Source of the DNA: Notamacropus eugenii
Lineage: Eukaryota; Chordata; Mammalia; Diprotodontia; Macropodidae
Assembly (NCBI RefSeq): GCF_028372415.1
Contig: NC_092873.1
Span: 353,400,660 to 353,464,659 of the forward strand
DNA length: 64,000 nucleotides
Reading direction: 5' to 3'
The position numbers and the translations under genes are program-made. This document shows positions 50,691-63,021 of the stretch, piece after piece; within the stretch, counting starts at the first letter, position 1; every line of letters begins with the position of its first letter. The notes under the pieces were generated by a model, which was not told the origin of the DNA, made no database searches, and worked only from the letters and a program-made list of their open reading frames with translations.

Positions 50691-51359
50691 GAAAGATTCA
50701 AACAAGGTCAAAAGCCTGAAAAAAAAATTAGAAGAAAACAGATTGTGGCTTGGTGCCAGTCAAATCTGCCACCGTGGCATCAACCATTGGTGCACTTACA
50801 GAACATAACTGCTTTCCTCATGACCTGGCCTACACCAGAACTCCGACCAGGGGACCCTCTTGGATGAGAAAGAGATTTGAGACTGGGATCTGCACCATCA
50901 TTTCCACTGGTGTTTCCACCTCCTATGACAGTGATATCCACTTTCAATAGAAACTGCATCACTAACTCCTGCATAAAGATCCTTGTGGGCTGCAAACCAG
51001 CTTAGATAACCACCTATAATATTCTCTATTTTTCGTTCATATTTTTTATTTATTTGGTTAATTATTCCCCAATTACATTTTAATCTGATTCAAGCCACTC
51101 TTGAATGGGTTGGTGAAAACATGTTAATGGGGATTGGGTCTAGATCCTTGGAGTCCATGTTCCTGAATGTTTTTACCCATTCCTTACCATTAAGTGCATA
51201 AAGTGGAGACTGTGATCACAGGAGTTGGAATCAAGGCCAGGTTTTACAAACAGCAGAGCACCTGTGTCCTAACATGTAAGGAGAGATCTTTGGGAGTGGT
51301 ATTCAGGACCCTAGAACAGCCGAAGGACTCCTCTAGGAACGACGTCAAGCTGGGATCTT

Positions 51360-51500
51360 GAAGGGACTAATGATATGTATATGAATAAAAATGGGTAAAT
51401 AAATAATTCTATGTATATGAATAAATAAATAAAATATACAATAGCATAATATTTAATAAATAAATTAAATAATATATAAATGTATGTAAGGTGAACTTTA
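51360..51500. repeat. AT-rich (AATA)n stretch
   Basis: Repeated 'aataaataaa', 'atatgaataa' and 'aaataatatataaatg' units of low complexity. Confidence 0.8.
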
Positions 51501-51518
51501 GAGTAAGTAAGGTGGATG

Positions 51519-52260
51519 TTAGTGTGTGTGAAGTGAATTTTTGTTATTATTTCTCAGAGTTCAGTTTCCCAGGATCCATAGCCATAACAATCAACAGTTC
51601 CCAAGTGCTAGATATGAGATCCCACAGTTACAGTTCAAAACATTTCCACCGCGCTTGTGCATAGTTATATAAACATCCACTGTGGCTTTGCAGTGAGATA
51701 TAAGGATGAGGTGATGTAAACTTGGGAGGCTATTGCTGGCAATATGCCTTCTTTGTCTGTTGGTCTATAAAGCAGGTGATCACTAGATAGTGAATAGGGA
51801 ACCCTTCTGTTTGAGTGCACAAGCTGAAATGCTGTGTGTGACTTGATTGGCCCCCATCAAAGCTTGGGGGGCTTCTATGTTTGCCTCAATTGGCTCCCAT
51901 TGAGGCTTGAGGGGATTTAAGTTGTGCTTGTCTTGACTGACCCCATGGAGACATAGGGGTAGTTGCCCCTCCTTCTCACCGGCCCCTGTGAGAAGGGTGA
52001 TTAGGGAATGCTGTGGAAGTTTGCGCTCTTACTATCAGCAACTTCTTCTGAGAGAAGTAGGCTAGGATAAAGCAAGATTATTAACCCCTTCTTAGTGTCT
52101 TTCCTGTCTGACCAAATCAAGAGTGAACATGTGCTAGTAGCCCTCAAGTGTGCTGTGTTTTATCTGTCTTACAATAAATAAAGAGTATATGAATATATAA
52201 TAAATACAAGAAAAATAATAAATAATGATATGCAGGAACAGGGTTACGCTACCAGCATCA
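51519..52260 (+). mobile_element. Possible solo LTR fossil of an endogenous retrovirus-like element
   Basis: This is a tentative call. The stretch has the make-up of an LTR: a TG start, a TATA-like 'gttatataaac' after a short GC-bearing region, an AATAAA about 500 bases later, and a possible CA end. No internal retroviral region is seen on either side. It is old and decayed if real. Confidence 0.3.
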
Positions 52261-53195
52261 TTCCTTCACTCCCAACAAGATGGAAGAGATGTGGGGGGCG
52301 GGGGGAACTAGGACCTCAAGGTATTGGTTAGTGGTGGTGATAGTAGGAAATACTTGTATGTTTATTCTTCTTACATCTGTAAAATAAACGTGCCTTTGTA
52401 AAATCTACTTTCCGAGAGTAGATTGGCACCCAGGTGCTAGTCATTCACCAGTAACAAACAGCTGTGGCTTATGAAAACATAGGCTGCAGCCTATGGAAAA
52501 GAATAACACCCTCGTACCCTGGAACCCAGAGGGGAACTGTAGCCATGTGAAGAGTGGGGCTTGTTAGCAATTTCAGACAGACAATATTCTATCAAGTTAT
52601 AAAACTGATCAAATGGAAACTCAACAAATTTTCAGTATAAAATTATTTGAGCATAACACACAAAATCTGTGTCCTTGAAGGATTTCCAAAGGAGGGAGAT
52701 GGGAATTTGAGCCTGCCATGTGGAGTCCCTCCCTATCCTTTGCTTTGGCCTTCCCAGGGTTAAAATGGAAAAACCAAGGGGAAAGGTGAGACTTTATCCA
52801 CCCTCTTAAAGCATCAGGGTGAGGGCAGTTTAAGGACACAAAGGAACTGATTTGACTCATTGGGCAATTTTAAAGGAATAAAAAAAGATATGAGGAAGTG
52901 AAAATTTTTCTTTTGAAGTGAGCTAACTGAAGAAGGGAGCTCTGAAATTTAAGGTACTCGTAGCAACTAATGGCCCTTGGGAAAAGTGAGATCTTGAATG
53001 TTCACCACTGGTAATTATAAATGCAGATTTAATTTGGTTGAAGTTTGTCCTGAAATGAAATTATAATGTGGTCCCATTTAAAGGGGATATGTTCTATTAA
53101 GATAGTGGTGGTGAATTTGAACTTCATGCAAAATACATTTGCAATTTGACACTAAGGCAATATCTTGGGAAAATGTATGAATCAGGAAAACGAGT
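52261..53195. other. Unassigned DNA
   Basis: No gene, named repeat or splice pattern is evident. Confidence 0.4.
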
Positions 53196-53395
53196 TAAAA
53201 TCTGGTCTCAGAAAGCTATTAGTTGTGTGATCTTAAACAAGTTACTTCATCTCTGTTTCATAATCTGCAAAAAGGATAATAATAGCACCCACCTCCTGGG
53301 GTTATTGTGAGAATCAAATGACATGGTAATTGTAAAGTGTTTAGTTCAGTGCCTGGCACATGAAAAACACTATATAAATGTTAGTAAACATAAGC
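53196..53395 (+). repeat. MIR SINE
   Basis: Plus-sense MIR core and tail: 'gttgtgtgatcttaaacaagttac', 'aaaaaggataataatagcacc', 'cagtgcctggcacatgaaaaacac'. Confidence 0.8.
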
Positions 53396-53674
53396 ACTTT
53401 CTATTGGTCTTAAATGCAATCAGTATAGAATGCCAAAATTGATCAAATGGATTGTTCTCTAGGTAAGGAAATTTGGAAATGCATTCAACTGGATTGATAT
53501 CACCTGACTGGTCATAAGTTTTGTTTCATGTTTTAAGTACATAATTTGTGTATGTAATTATTATGTTTTTAAGTTTTTTCTTTTGTTGTGAAATTTGGGA
53601 AGCCATTATATCAGAACTGCTATTAGAAAAGTAGCTCCTCTTTGGATGAATGGAGCTATTAAAAGAATGTGGAC

Positions 53675-55643
53675 GGGGGGGTGGAGCCAAGATGGCAGAG
53701 TAGAAGGACGGACCTGTAGAAACACCCCCACCCTCATAGCCCATAAAATATCTGTAAAAAATGACTCTAAACAAGTTCTAGAGCAGCAGAAGCCACAAAG
53801 CAACAGAGTGAAAAAAATTTCCAGCCCAAGACAGCCTGGAAGGTTGACAGGAAAGGTCTATCATACCAGGTATGGAACAGTGTGCAGCCAGGCCCTTGCC
53901 ACGTCCCACCCCATGGCAAGGACAGCACCAGAGCTGGCTTCAGGGAGCCACCAACAGCAGCAGTTCCTAGATTGCTCAACTAGCAAACACCAAAGATAGC
54001 TTCAAAGGTCAGTGAGAAAGCACTTTCACCTGGGTGAGAAGGGAACCAGTCTGGACCCACCAGTATCAGCCCCTGCAGTGGCCATGGCCATTTTTGGAGC
54101 CCTCAGCTTAAAGACACTGGGGGAATTGAATCACTGATCTGAATCTCAGCCCTGAGTGGTGGTCCTGGGATGAGGAGGAATGCTGGCTGGTGAAGCTGAT
54201 GGAGGCTCTGGACAGGGAATTCTACTCACAGATTCTGGGCAGAAGAGTGCTTGTGGTTGCTCTCAGACCAGAGCCCAGGCCAAGAGAGGAGTAAACTCCT
54301 CTCCATTGATTGTGCCACCTTGGAGGAACTGAGAACTTACAGGTCTCCAGAGTGTACCCTGCTCTTGACAAAGGACTCAGAAGTCAAGTAACTGACTGGG
54401 AAAATGCCCAAAAAAGGGGAAAAATAAGACTTATAGATGGCTACTTTCTAGGTGAACAGGTATTTTCTTCCATCCTTTCAGATGAGGAAGAGCAAAGCAT
54501 ACCATCAGAAGAAGACCTAAAAGTCAAGGCCTCTGCATCCCAAACATCCAAAATAAATCTACAATGGTCTCAGGTCATGGAAGAGTTCAAAAAGAATCTT
54601 GAAAATTAAGTAGGAGAGATGGAGGAAAAATTGGGAAGAGAAATGAGAGTGATTCAAGAAAATCATGAAAAGTGAGCCAACAGCTTGCTAAAGGAGATCC
54701 AAAAAAATGCTGAAGAAAATAATACCTTTAAAAACAGGCTATCTCAATTGGCAAAAGAGGTCCAAAAAGCCAATGAGGAGAAGAATGCTTTAAAAAGCAG
54801 AATTATCCAAATGGAAAAGGAGGTTCAAAAGCTCACTGAAGAAAATAGCTCTTTAAAAATTAGAATGGAGCAGATGGAAGCTAATGACTTTATGAGAAAC
54901 CAAGAAATTACAAAACAAAACAAAAAGAATGAAAAACTAGAAGACAATGTGAAATATCTCATTGGAAAAACAAGTGACCTGAAAAATAGATCCAGGAGAG
55001 ACAATTTAAAAATTATGGGACTACTTGAAAACCATGATCACAAAAAGAGCCTAGACATCATCTTTCAAGAAATTATCAAGGAAAACTGTCCTGATATTCT
55101 AGAACCAGAGGGTACAATAGGAATGGAAACAATTTACTGATCACTTCCTGAAAGAGATCTGAAAAGAGAAACTCCTAGGAATATTGTAGCCAAATTCCAG
55201 AGTTCCCAGGTCAAGAAAAAAATATTGCAAACAGCCAGAAAGAAACAATTTGAGTATTGTGGAAATACAATCAGGATATCACAAGATCTAGCAGCTTTTA
55301 CATTAAGGGATCAAAGGGCTTGGAATAGGATATTCCAGAAGTCAAAGGAGATAGGATTAAAACCAAGAATTACCTACCCAGCAAAACTGAGTATAATACT
55401 CCAGGGGAAAAAAATGGTCATTCAGTGAGATAGAGGACTTTTCATCAAGCATTCTTGATGAAAAGACCAGAGCTGAAAAGCAAATTTGACCTGCAAACAC
55501 AAGAATCAAGAGAAACATGAAAAGTTAACAGGAAAGAGAAATCATAAGGGACTTACTAAAGTTGAACTGCTTACATTCCTACATGGAAAGATAATATTTG
55601 TAACTTTTGAAACTTTTCTCAGTATTTGGGTAGTTGGGGGGAT

Positions 55644-55682
<39 letters not shown>

Positions 55683-56358
55683 TATATATGTATAGGCAGA
55701 GAGCATAGGGTGAGTTGAATAGGAAAAGATGATATCTAAAAAAAAATTAAGGGGTGAGAGAGGAATATATTGGGAGGAGAAAGGGAGAAATGGAATGGGA
55801 CAAAATATCTCTCATAAAAGAGGCAAGAAAAAGCTTTCTCAATGGAGGGGAAAAGGGAGGAGGTGAGAGGGAAAAAGTGAAGCTTACTCTCATCACATTT
55901 GGCTTAAGGAGGGAATAACATGCACACTCAATTTGGTATGAAAATCTATCTTACACTACAGGAAAGTAGGGGAGAAGGGGATAAATGGGGTGGAGGGATG
56001 ATAGAAGGGAAGGCAAGTGGGAGGAGGCAGTAATTAGAAGTCAACACATTTGGGGAGGGATAAAGTCAAAAGAGAGAATAGAATAAATAGGGGGCAGGAT
56101 GGGATGGAGGGAAATATAGTTAGTCCTACTGATAATGGGGTATAGAAATCTATCTTGCCCTACATGAAATTAGAGAAGATGGGGATAAGGAAAGGGAGGG
56201 GTGTGATAGAAGTGAGGGCAGATTGGGGGAAGTAGTAATCAGAATGCATGGCATTTTGGGGGAGAGGAGAGATGGGGAGAAAATTTGGGACTCAAAATTT
56301 TGTGGAAATGAATGTTGAAACCTAAAAATAAGTAAATAAACATAAAAAAATAATTAAA
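53675..56358 (+). mobile_element. HAL1 (half-L1) element, end to end, with target-site duplication
   Basis: The element starts with 'ggggggGTGGAGCCAAGATGGC', an L1-type 5' end, and finishes in an A-rich tail. It is flanked on both sides by the same 14 bases, aaaagaatgtggac (53661-53674 and 56359-56372). It carries only an L1-type ORF1 and has no endonuclease or reverse transcriptase, the hallmark of HAL1. ORF1 spans about 54400-55430. An N-terminal part and a coiled coil are followed by an RNA-binding domain (SRRDNLKIMGLLE, 54991-55029) and a C-terminal domain (TARKKQFEYCGNTIRIS, then LKPRITYPAKLSI). Two in-frame stops and two frame changes break it. A purine-rich 3' region of about 900 bases follows, with a (CA)n run at 55649-55682. 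Movement would have depended on a full L1. Confidence 0.85.
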
Positions 56359-56372
56359 AAAAGAATGTGGAC

Positions 56373-57714
56373 AAAATGTTTGAAACTGTAAGATACAGGG
56401 TGTTATACAATTCTAAAGTATTAAAGTTTGAGAAATTAGGGCCACTCCCAAAGGGGGGGACACTTACAAGTCTGTTTATACTAAAGAATGAGTTTTATCT
56501 AAGATTATTTGGCTGTAGTTTATAAAAATTATGAAATTGTATTTAGTAATATATACATATATATTTTGAAGTTACTTCTCTGAACCAATTTAGTAACATT
56601 AAACCTTAGATTAAAAGACTTCCTTTCACCTTGGGGTTAATAGACAATGCGGATATGTTAGGTTGGAGACTTAATTGTAGAAAGAATTTTCTGGGGTTTT
56701 GTATCAACTATCACATATTCACTGTATATGTGAAACTCTAGAATGGATTATTCTTAATTTATAAATAAAAGACAAATGAAATGTCCTTATATTTGCTCAT
56801 TGTTACCTATTATTGAAAAATGACAATAAATAATAATAACCTAGTTGTAGTTATCATTAGTGAAATTTTGCTATTTGAGGTAAAGTCTCTCGGGACTATA
56901 ATTTGACATAGTTCTAAGTTTTGATTTTAGGTCTGATTGTCTGAATGGTCATAAAGCCAATAGTCCACCATTCAAAGGGAATGGCATGTGCAACACAAAG
57001 GGTCTGAGAACTGCTACAGGTGAATGTCTGTGCTAGGGAAAAGTTGAGGGGATAAGCTTGCATAGGCAAAGCTGGACTTAATTTCGCGTTGTGCTATTTC
57101 CTTTCTGTACATGAATGTCTTCCACTTGGTTAATTCCAAGTCTGTCTATGGTATCCTGTGAAAAATATGGAATTTTGCTATATGATTCGCTGTTAATATG
57201 ACTCTTGCCTGGAATCAAACAGAGCTAAGGGAGTTTTCCTCCTGTTTTGGTTTGTGTCAAATCAAGTTGTGCCCCTGAAGGAACAGTTCTGACACTGTCA
57301 TGACCATGCTCTCCCCCTTCCTTTTCTAGCAAATTTCTAAAATCAGGGCAGGTGAAAAGTGAAAGTTTTTTGTTGCTGTAATACTCAATATATTAATGAA
57401 AAGGTTAATACTAAAATGTCTGAGTTACTATAATGACACAAATGTAAAATATCATACTTATTTTTAGTCTGTATTTGTGGTCAATTTAATATCCCATGCA
57501 ACCAGGTAAATGAATTCTTAGGCTTGCCATCCCCTTTTAATAGTTATATTCACATATAAGATTAAGTCTTTAAAATATTGCATTCTTCCAAGAAGATATG
57601 AAAAATATATATCTATACACATATATACATACACACATGTATTAAACAAACATATATCCTGAAAAAGTGAGGATAAGACAGATGTAAAAGTTGTTGTTTT
57701 TTCATTTAATGCTG
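56373..57714. other. Unassigned AT-rich DNA
   Basis: Nothing recognised. A short (TATACA)-type stretch lies at about 57605-57655. Confidence 0.4.
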
Positions 57715-58545
57715 TGGATAAGTTCACTTACTCTGGCAGTGTACTTTCCGGGGATGGCCACATAGATCATAAGGTTGATGCATGCATTGCCAGAGCCAGC
57801 TCAGCATTTGAGAGGCTCCAAAAGAAAGTATGGCAGAAAAAAAGTATTAGGCTGCCTACAAACTGAAGGTCTACAGAGCCATTGCGCTGACCTCATTGTT
57901 GTATGCATGTGAAACTTGGACAGTAAGTATATCAGCATCATGCTTGAGACTTGAACCAGTTCCATTTGAAATGTCCTAGGAAGATCTGAAGATAACCTGG
58001 CAAGATAAGATATTGGACACTGAGGACTTCTCTCCCGTTGAGTTGCCAAGCATTCAAACTCTATTGCAGAGAATGCAGCTCTGATGGGTTGACCATATTG
58101 TTCAAATGCCAAACTTATATTTACCTAAAATACTATTTTATGGAGAACGTTTATAAAGCAAGAGAGAGAGAACATTTATAAAGCACGTAGAAGTGAGAAG
58201 TGATACAAGGACATTTTTAAGATTTCTCTGAAGAACTTTGGAATTGATTATGAGACATGAGAGACACTGGCACAGGATGTCTCAACATGATATGTCTGCA
58301 TCAAAGAAGGTATTATGATTTATAAGTAAAGTAGAATTGTGCTAGCTCAAAAGGAACATGAGATGTTCAAATTTAAACGCACCTCCATACCAAATGTTCA
58401 AACAGGCTACTGGTGCCTGACCTGTGCTAGAGTCTTCCAAGTTCATATTGGTCTGATCAGCCACAGTCAGACACACTATATATTGACCCCAACAGAGTAA
58501 TTTCACTTAGGTTTTCTTTGGGTATTAAGGACAACAACTACTCAG
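57715..58545 (+). mobile_element. RTE-type LINE, 3' end of ORF2 and tail
   Basis: In plus sense the reading follows the end of an RTE reverse transcriptase protein: FTYSGSVLSGDGHIDHKVD and RLQKKVWQKK, then KVYRAIALTSLLYACETWT, then LPSIQTLLQRMQL and VDHIVQMP. Near 58420 there is a C-terminal zinc-binding-like stretch (GHIGLISHS-type reading, 'gttcatattggtctgatcagccacagtcag'). It ends with 'aaggacaacaac', a typical tail of this class. Several frame changes; inactive. Confidence 0.75.
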
Positions 58546-59029
58546 TTTATAAAGGCAATAAATTTCTTCAAACTGGAAGAGATCTACTTACATCTTATCT
58601 CCTTAGGAAGATTTGAAACTCTCTACCATTTTTCCTCCTCCTGTCTCTTTTTTCTTCTTCAAAAATATCAATAACCTTGTTTAGAATGGCAATTTCCATA
58701 AACCCTCCTAAATCAGATTGATTTCTCAAGACTGGAATATCAATCATCTGGCCCTTGAAAACTATATTCGTTCCATAAATGGCACAAAGGTATCAATTGT
58801 TTTATATATAGAACTTTTGGTAACTTCCTAGGTTGTAAATAAATGTTTGCTAATGGGGTACCAAGTTCTGGGTTGCTTTGTGAATTTTTGATGATTGGCT
58901 TAAACCTATCCTGTGATGAGTCTGGGTCATACAAGGCAATCAAGCTAACTTTGTCTGTTGAAACATAGGCTTGGATTTTCTCTATACGGGACTATGGCTT
59001 GAGGTAGTCCATCCAATTCCTACTGAATT
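58546..59029. other. Unassigned DNA left of copy C
   Basis: No match to copies A or B is evident here, so the break that removed exons 2-6 lies at about 59030 or within this stretch. Confidence 0.4.
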
Positions 59030-59444
59030 TTGGGGGAAGAAGCAAATAGTAAGGCAGGGAGATGGAGAGATGTTGTCACCAAAAGTGAAGATGAAATTCT
59101 CCCACACAAGTCTCACCCTTTCAAATTCCCTTGGAGGCTATTATCCATTTTGGGAGGGAGAGAAGAATAGGACACCATCCCATCATGTCCATTTTCCTGC
59201 ATCTGGGTCTTTCTTTCTGGCGCTTCCTCTTACCATCAAACTGAATAAGGCACCTAACACAATTCAGTTCTTTCAACTTAAAGATAAGGAGGCAGGTCTA
59301 GCTGGTCTCAGAGAAGCTCCTTTACAACTCTAAATCAATTATCCCCATCAACATTCAGAAGCTTTGGGTATAAGAAACATTCTCTCTCCCTCTTCATCCT
59401 CCACCATACTTGGACAAGAGAAATAGCAAATGGAGAGTAACAGA

Positions 59445-59602
59445 TCTTTTGGGGGGGGGGGAGGGGGAAGGCAAGATAATTGGGGTAAAATGACTTGCTC
59501 AAGGTCACATAGGTAGTGTCAAGTGTCTGAGGTCATATTTGAACTCAGATCCTCCTGATTTCAGGACTGGTGTTCTATTCACTGCACAACCTAGCTGCCC
59601 CA
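59445..59602 (-). repeat. tRNA-derived marsupial SINE
   Basis: Minus sense. A G-rich start, 'caaggtcacataggtagtgtcaag' and 'cactgcacaacctagctgcccc' at the end. Present only in copy C. Confidence 0.85.
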
Positions 59603-59759
59603 AGTAGCAGATCTTTAAAATTACTGACTGATGAAAAGTACCGAAAGTTAGTTTTATAAAATGAGCCCCAAGGGAAATGTAGGGGAAGGCAATATGGAAT
59701 GTGCTCAGTTTCTGTATATGTTTTGGGGGTGAACCAAGACTATAATATTGTGTAGTGTT

Positions 59760-59802
59760 TCTCTCTCCCTCTCTCTCTCCCTCCCTCCCTTCCTCCCTCC
59801 CT

Positions 59803-59855
<53 letters not shown>
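59760..59855. repeat. (CT)n microsatellite
   Basis: CT/CCCT tract. Its left flank 'agactataatattgt' matches the flank of the GA tract at 29567-29582 in copy A. Confidence 0.95.
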
Positions 59856-59857
<2 letters not shown>

Positions 59858-60389
59858 AAAATTGTTTTTCTATCATTGTGGGCTCCCAACTCCAGTTATT
59901 CTCATTGTTACCATTTTGCAGATTTGGGCTACCAGTGCTGAATTCTACCCCAACATTTTTCAGAGCACACAGTTTTTCTTCTCCAAATAGTGAGAGTGAA
60001 GACTCTCTGGTGAGTTTTTGCTTCCTTCAACAGCACATGAACCACAAATCCCTCTCTTCTCTCTATGAAAATTCCTTAGAGTGGTGCGAAAAGGGTTGGA
60101 TTTGACAACTTGAAGTGACTTTTTAATTAAATCCTTTCATTTTGCAGGTGAGGAAGAGGTGAATATGAGAGTGAATATGTGATATGAGAGCTGTCCAGCA
60201 TAACTCAGGTCATGTGACAGAGATGGGATTCAGATCCAAGTCTATACTCTTTCCCTTAAACAGACCAATAATGCACACACACAAGCAGGCAGACATGCAC
60301 ATACAAACCTTCATGAAGATAAATTATCCACAAATAACTAAGGAATGCTCTATTCATTTAAACCCTTTCACTTAGAGAAAATTAAGCTG

Positions 60390-60645
60390 TTGCTCAGTGT
60401 TGTCTGACTCTGTGACTCCATTTTCTATTTTGTTGACAGAGAAACTGGAGCGTTTGCCATTTCCTTCTCCATCTCCTTTTACAGATGAAAAAAAAAACTG
60501 AGGCAAACAAGGCTATGTGACTGGTCCAGGTTCACATAGCTAGTAAGTGTCTGAGGCTAGATTTGAAGTTGAAAAGATGAGTTTTCCTGACTAGCACTTC
60601 CTGGCCTAGCACTCTATCCACTGTACCACCTAGCTTCCCAGAGAA
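60390..60645 (-). repeat. SINE with long tail
   Basis: Minus sense: 'gccatttccttctccatctcctttt', 'gaaactggagcg', 'cacatagctagtaagtgtctgaggc', 'ctctatccactgtaccacctagctt'. Confidence 0.8.
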
Positions 60646-62798
60646 AACTAAACTCCTCTGTTAAAATTGTATCTTGTTCTGTTTCCCCTGACTCCCACCA
60701 CCTCCTTTCTAGACAGTGCAGTAAATAAGTTTATAAGTAGCCAATAAAAAGCTGCAATAGCAGAAAGTAAGATTGAAAAGGGAAACCTAGAAAGAAGTCA
60801 CATACAAACATCCCAAAGATCAAGTAGAATCATTTACACACTGCATCCTATATTAGCCAAAAAGGACATTCTGGTAATATGTGTGGAATCAGGGCAAGAC
60901 ATCTGGACTCTGCTGTCAGAATTTTTGGTCCTATGATATGTTACTCTCAGACAAATTCCAGACATCTGCCATCAGATCAGCAGGTCACCCAATGGCGCTG
61001 ATAGCCTTGAGACCACATGAAAGTTTTACCAACAACTTTGAAAAGATCTGGATATGTTAATGAACTAATCCCAAAATGACACAGATAAGAGTTAATCTGT
61101 GCCACCACCCCCCGAAAAAAAGTATTAAAATCAGGCCTTAAACTTCTTCTCACCCTCATACTCCCAGCATTCATCCATCTCCAGAGGTCCATGCTTCTCA
61201 ACTGCTCCCAACTCTAGTCCATGGTTACACAAATGATCGTCTGTGCCCCTTCCTCTCTCCATCCTGCTCCCCTCCGATGCCTGCCAGGTTTCACCAACCC
61301 AAAGCCTGTCCGCACCCCATGTGCCTCTGCACCCCTTTTGTTACTTGTCTGTGTACTCTCTGTGCCTGTTCCTCCCCATATCCTCTGTGCCTTATTAAAG
61401 TATGATTGGGTCGTGTTACTTCCCGCTGCCCTTGCGATCCTTCTCGGTGAAACCCAAAAGAATCTGGCAGGGCCTGCTAAATTTCATAATTTCATAATTA
61501 ATTATCATTTACTCCCTAAAAGCCCACAGAATCCGAGCAATGGAAAGAATGTGAGAAGTTATCTCCTTTCATCTTTTCCTGGTAGAGATAAACATTCCGG
61601 GGTGGGGGGGGGGGGGGTAGAGGAGGAGAAATGCGCTGCTTCTGGTTCCATTTAGTGTCAGAGCCTGGGACCTTTCCACATCCCTCTTCTGCAGAGCTGG
61701 AGTTTAAGAGATGTGAACACTGAGCCCTTCCCAAAACTGATTCATTTTAACCATTTATATAAATTGTCCAGGGAATTCCAATTTCCCAAAAGAAATGGCC
61801 CAAGTAATCACTTGCACAAGAGCTCAGGCACAAAATTGTCATGAATAATTGCTTAAGTAAAAATGAATGAATGAATAAATGAAATCAATAAGCTTTTGAG
61901 AGATTACTTACTCCCCAACACAACCGGCCCTCAAAAGAGACGCCAGACGATTCACATCACCCCCAACTTCCAGGGAACCTGAACAATGCTTAAGAAACGG
62001 AGAAGCGTTCGTGGAGCTCCTGGAGGTCTCCAGTGTTCAGTCGATCAGCCTAGTATTTACCAGCCCTGATTGCTAATGATCATTCCTGTCTGTTCTCTGT
62101 AAAATGTGAGCTATAAGGAATGGTTATGGAGGTTCCCTTTCCGTTTCCTGGAGAAAGCGTTCCCAGTGCATGTATCCCTGGCCTCGATGGGAATATTTGG
62201 CTCGAGGCCGGAAAAGATCTAACAGTTGCAGGGATCCTTCCCACTCACTGCTCTGGCAGCGCCTCGAAGTCCTCTCTGCCCCGGTGTGAACACACTGGGC
62301 TCTGGACTTTCTGCTTCCTTCCCTGCTCTGGAGCTGGGTAAAGAAGTGTGGAAACGGCCTAAATTGACCGCTGACTGGACGTCCGCTAGCAGCACTGCGG
62401 GTCTCGGATATGAGAGTCCTTTGCTCGGTCGCAACTGCTTTTGCAGTAACTGCCAGATACTACTGCTCCCAGCCACGTCTGTGGCTAGAGCTGGTAGAAT
62501 TAGCGCTCCCGTACCTCTCCCACGGCAACTCCGCGCTCCTGGTTACTGAGCACGAAAAGATCGAGATCCATCGGTATTGATTTCTGAGCGGGTAGTCTGG
62601 ACGCCCCCGCCACTACGTGTTGAGCAGCAGGGATAGTACTTGAACCCTGGAAGCTTCCCTGACTCTCCAGGTCAAGGAGCCTGGCAGCCAACCAGTAGCG
62701 GTAGCCTCAGATTATAGGTCAACATTAGCGGAGATTACTCTTCCCTTGGCCCTTGGGGGTGGGAAGGAAGCGGAAAGACGAGATGAATGGCTCTCACC

Positions 62799-62805
<7 letters not shown>

Positions 62806-62881
<76 letters not shown>
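62806..62881. repeat. (CT)n microsatellite
   Basis: A pure CT tract of about 75 bases in the 5' flank of copy C. Open frames on both strands here are artefacts of the repeat. Confidence 0.97.
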
Positions 62882-62883
<2 letters not shown>

Positions 62884-63021
62884 TCGCCACGCCCCCCATT
62901 CGACTGGGGCAAGGTGACTGAGTCCCCAGGAGTGCATGAAAGATAGATCCCAAAGCCAGGGTCGCTAGGAATTCGGGGTTCCTCTACTCTACTGCTGGCC
63001 ATGTCAGAAAAGTCGCTTCCA

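Larger units (their letters stand above)
59030..62690 (-). pseudogene. TBX21 (T-bet)-like pseudogene, copy C, exon 1 and part of intron 1 only
   Basis: Exon 1 lies at about 62690-62061. Near its start the minus strand reads GSFQGSSTIPAAQH, matching GSFQDSPIISVAHP of copy A, but with CAG where A has the ATG. Near its end it reads NHSL, a TAG in place of Trp, LTFYREQTGMIISNQG, and a GTAAAT donor. This aligns with HLLWSKFNQHQTEMIITKQG of T-bet. Intron 1 matches copies A and B from about 61900 back to 59030. Exons 2-6 are missing; an RTE piece and unassigned DNA lie directly beyond. Two SINEs (59445-59602 and 60390-60645, both minus sense) and a CT microsatellite interrupt the intron. The remaining piece cannot make a T-box. 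Confidence 0.8.

Noticed and set aside
54310-55430. Coiled-coil coding frames as a host gene
   Set aside because: This is L1-type ORF1 of a HAL1 element, bounded by a target-site duplication.
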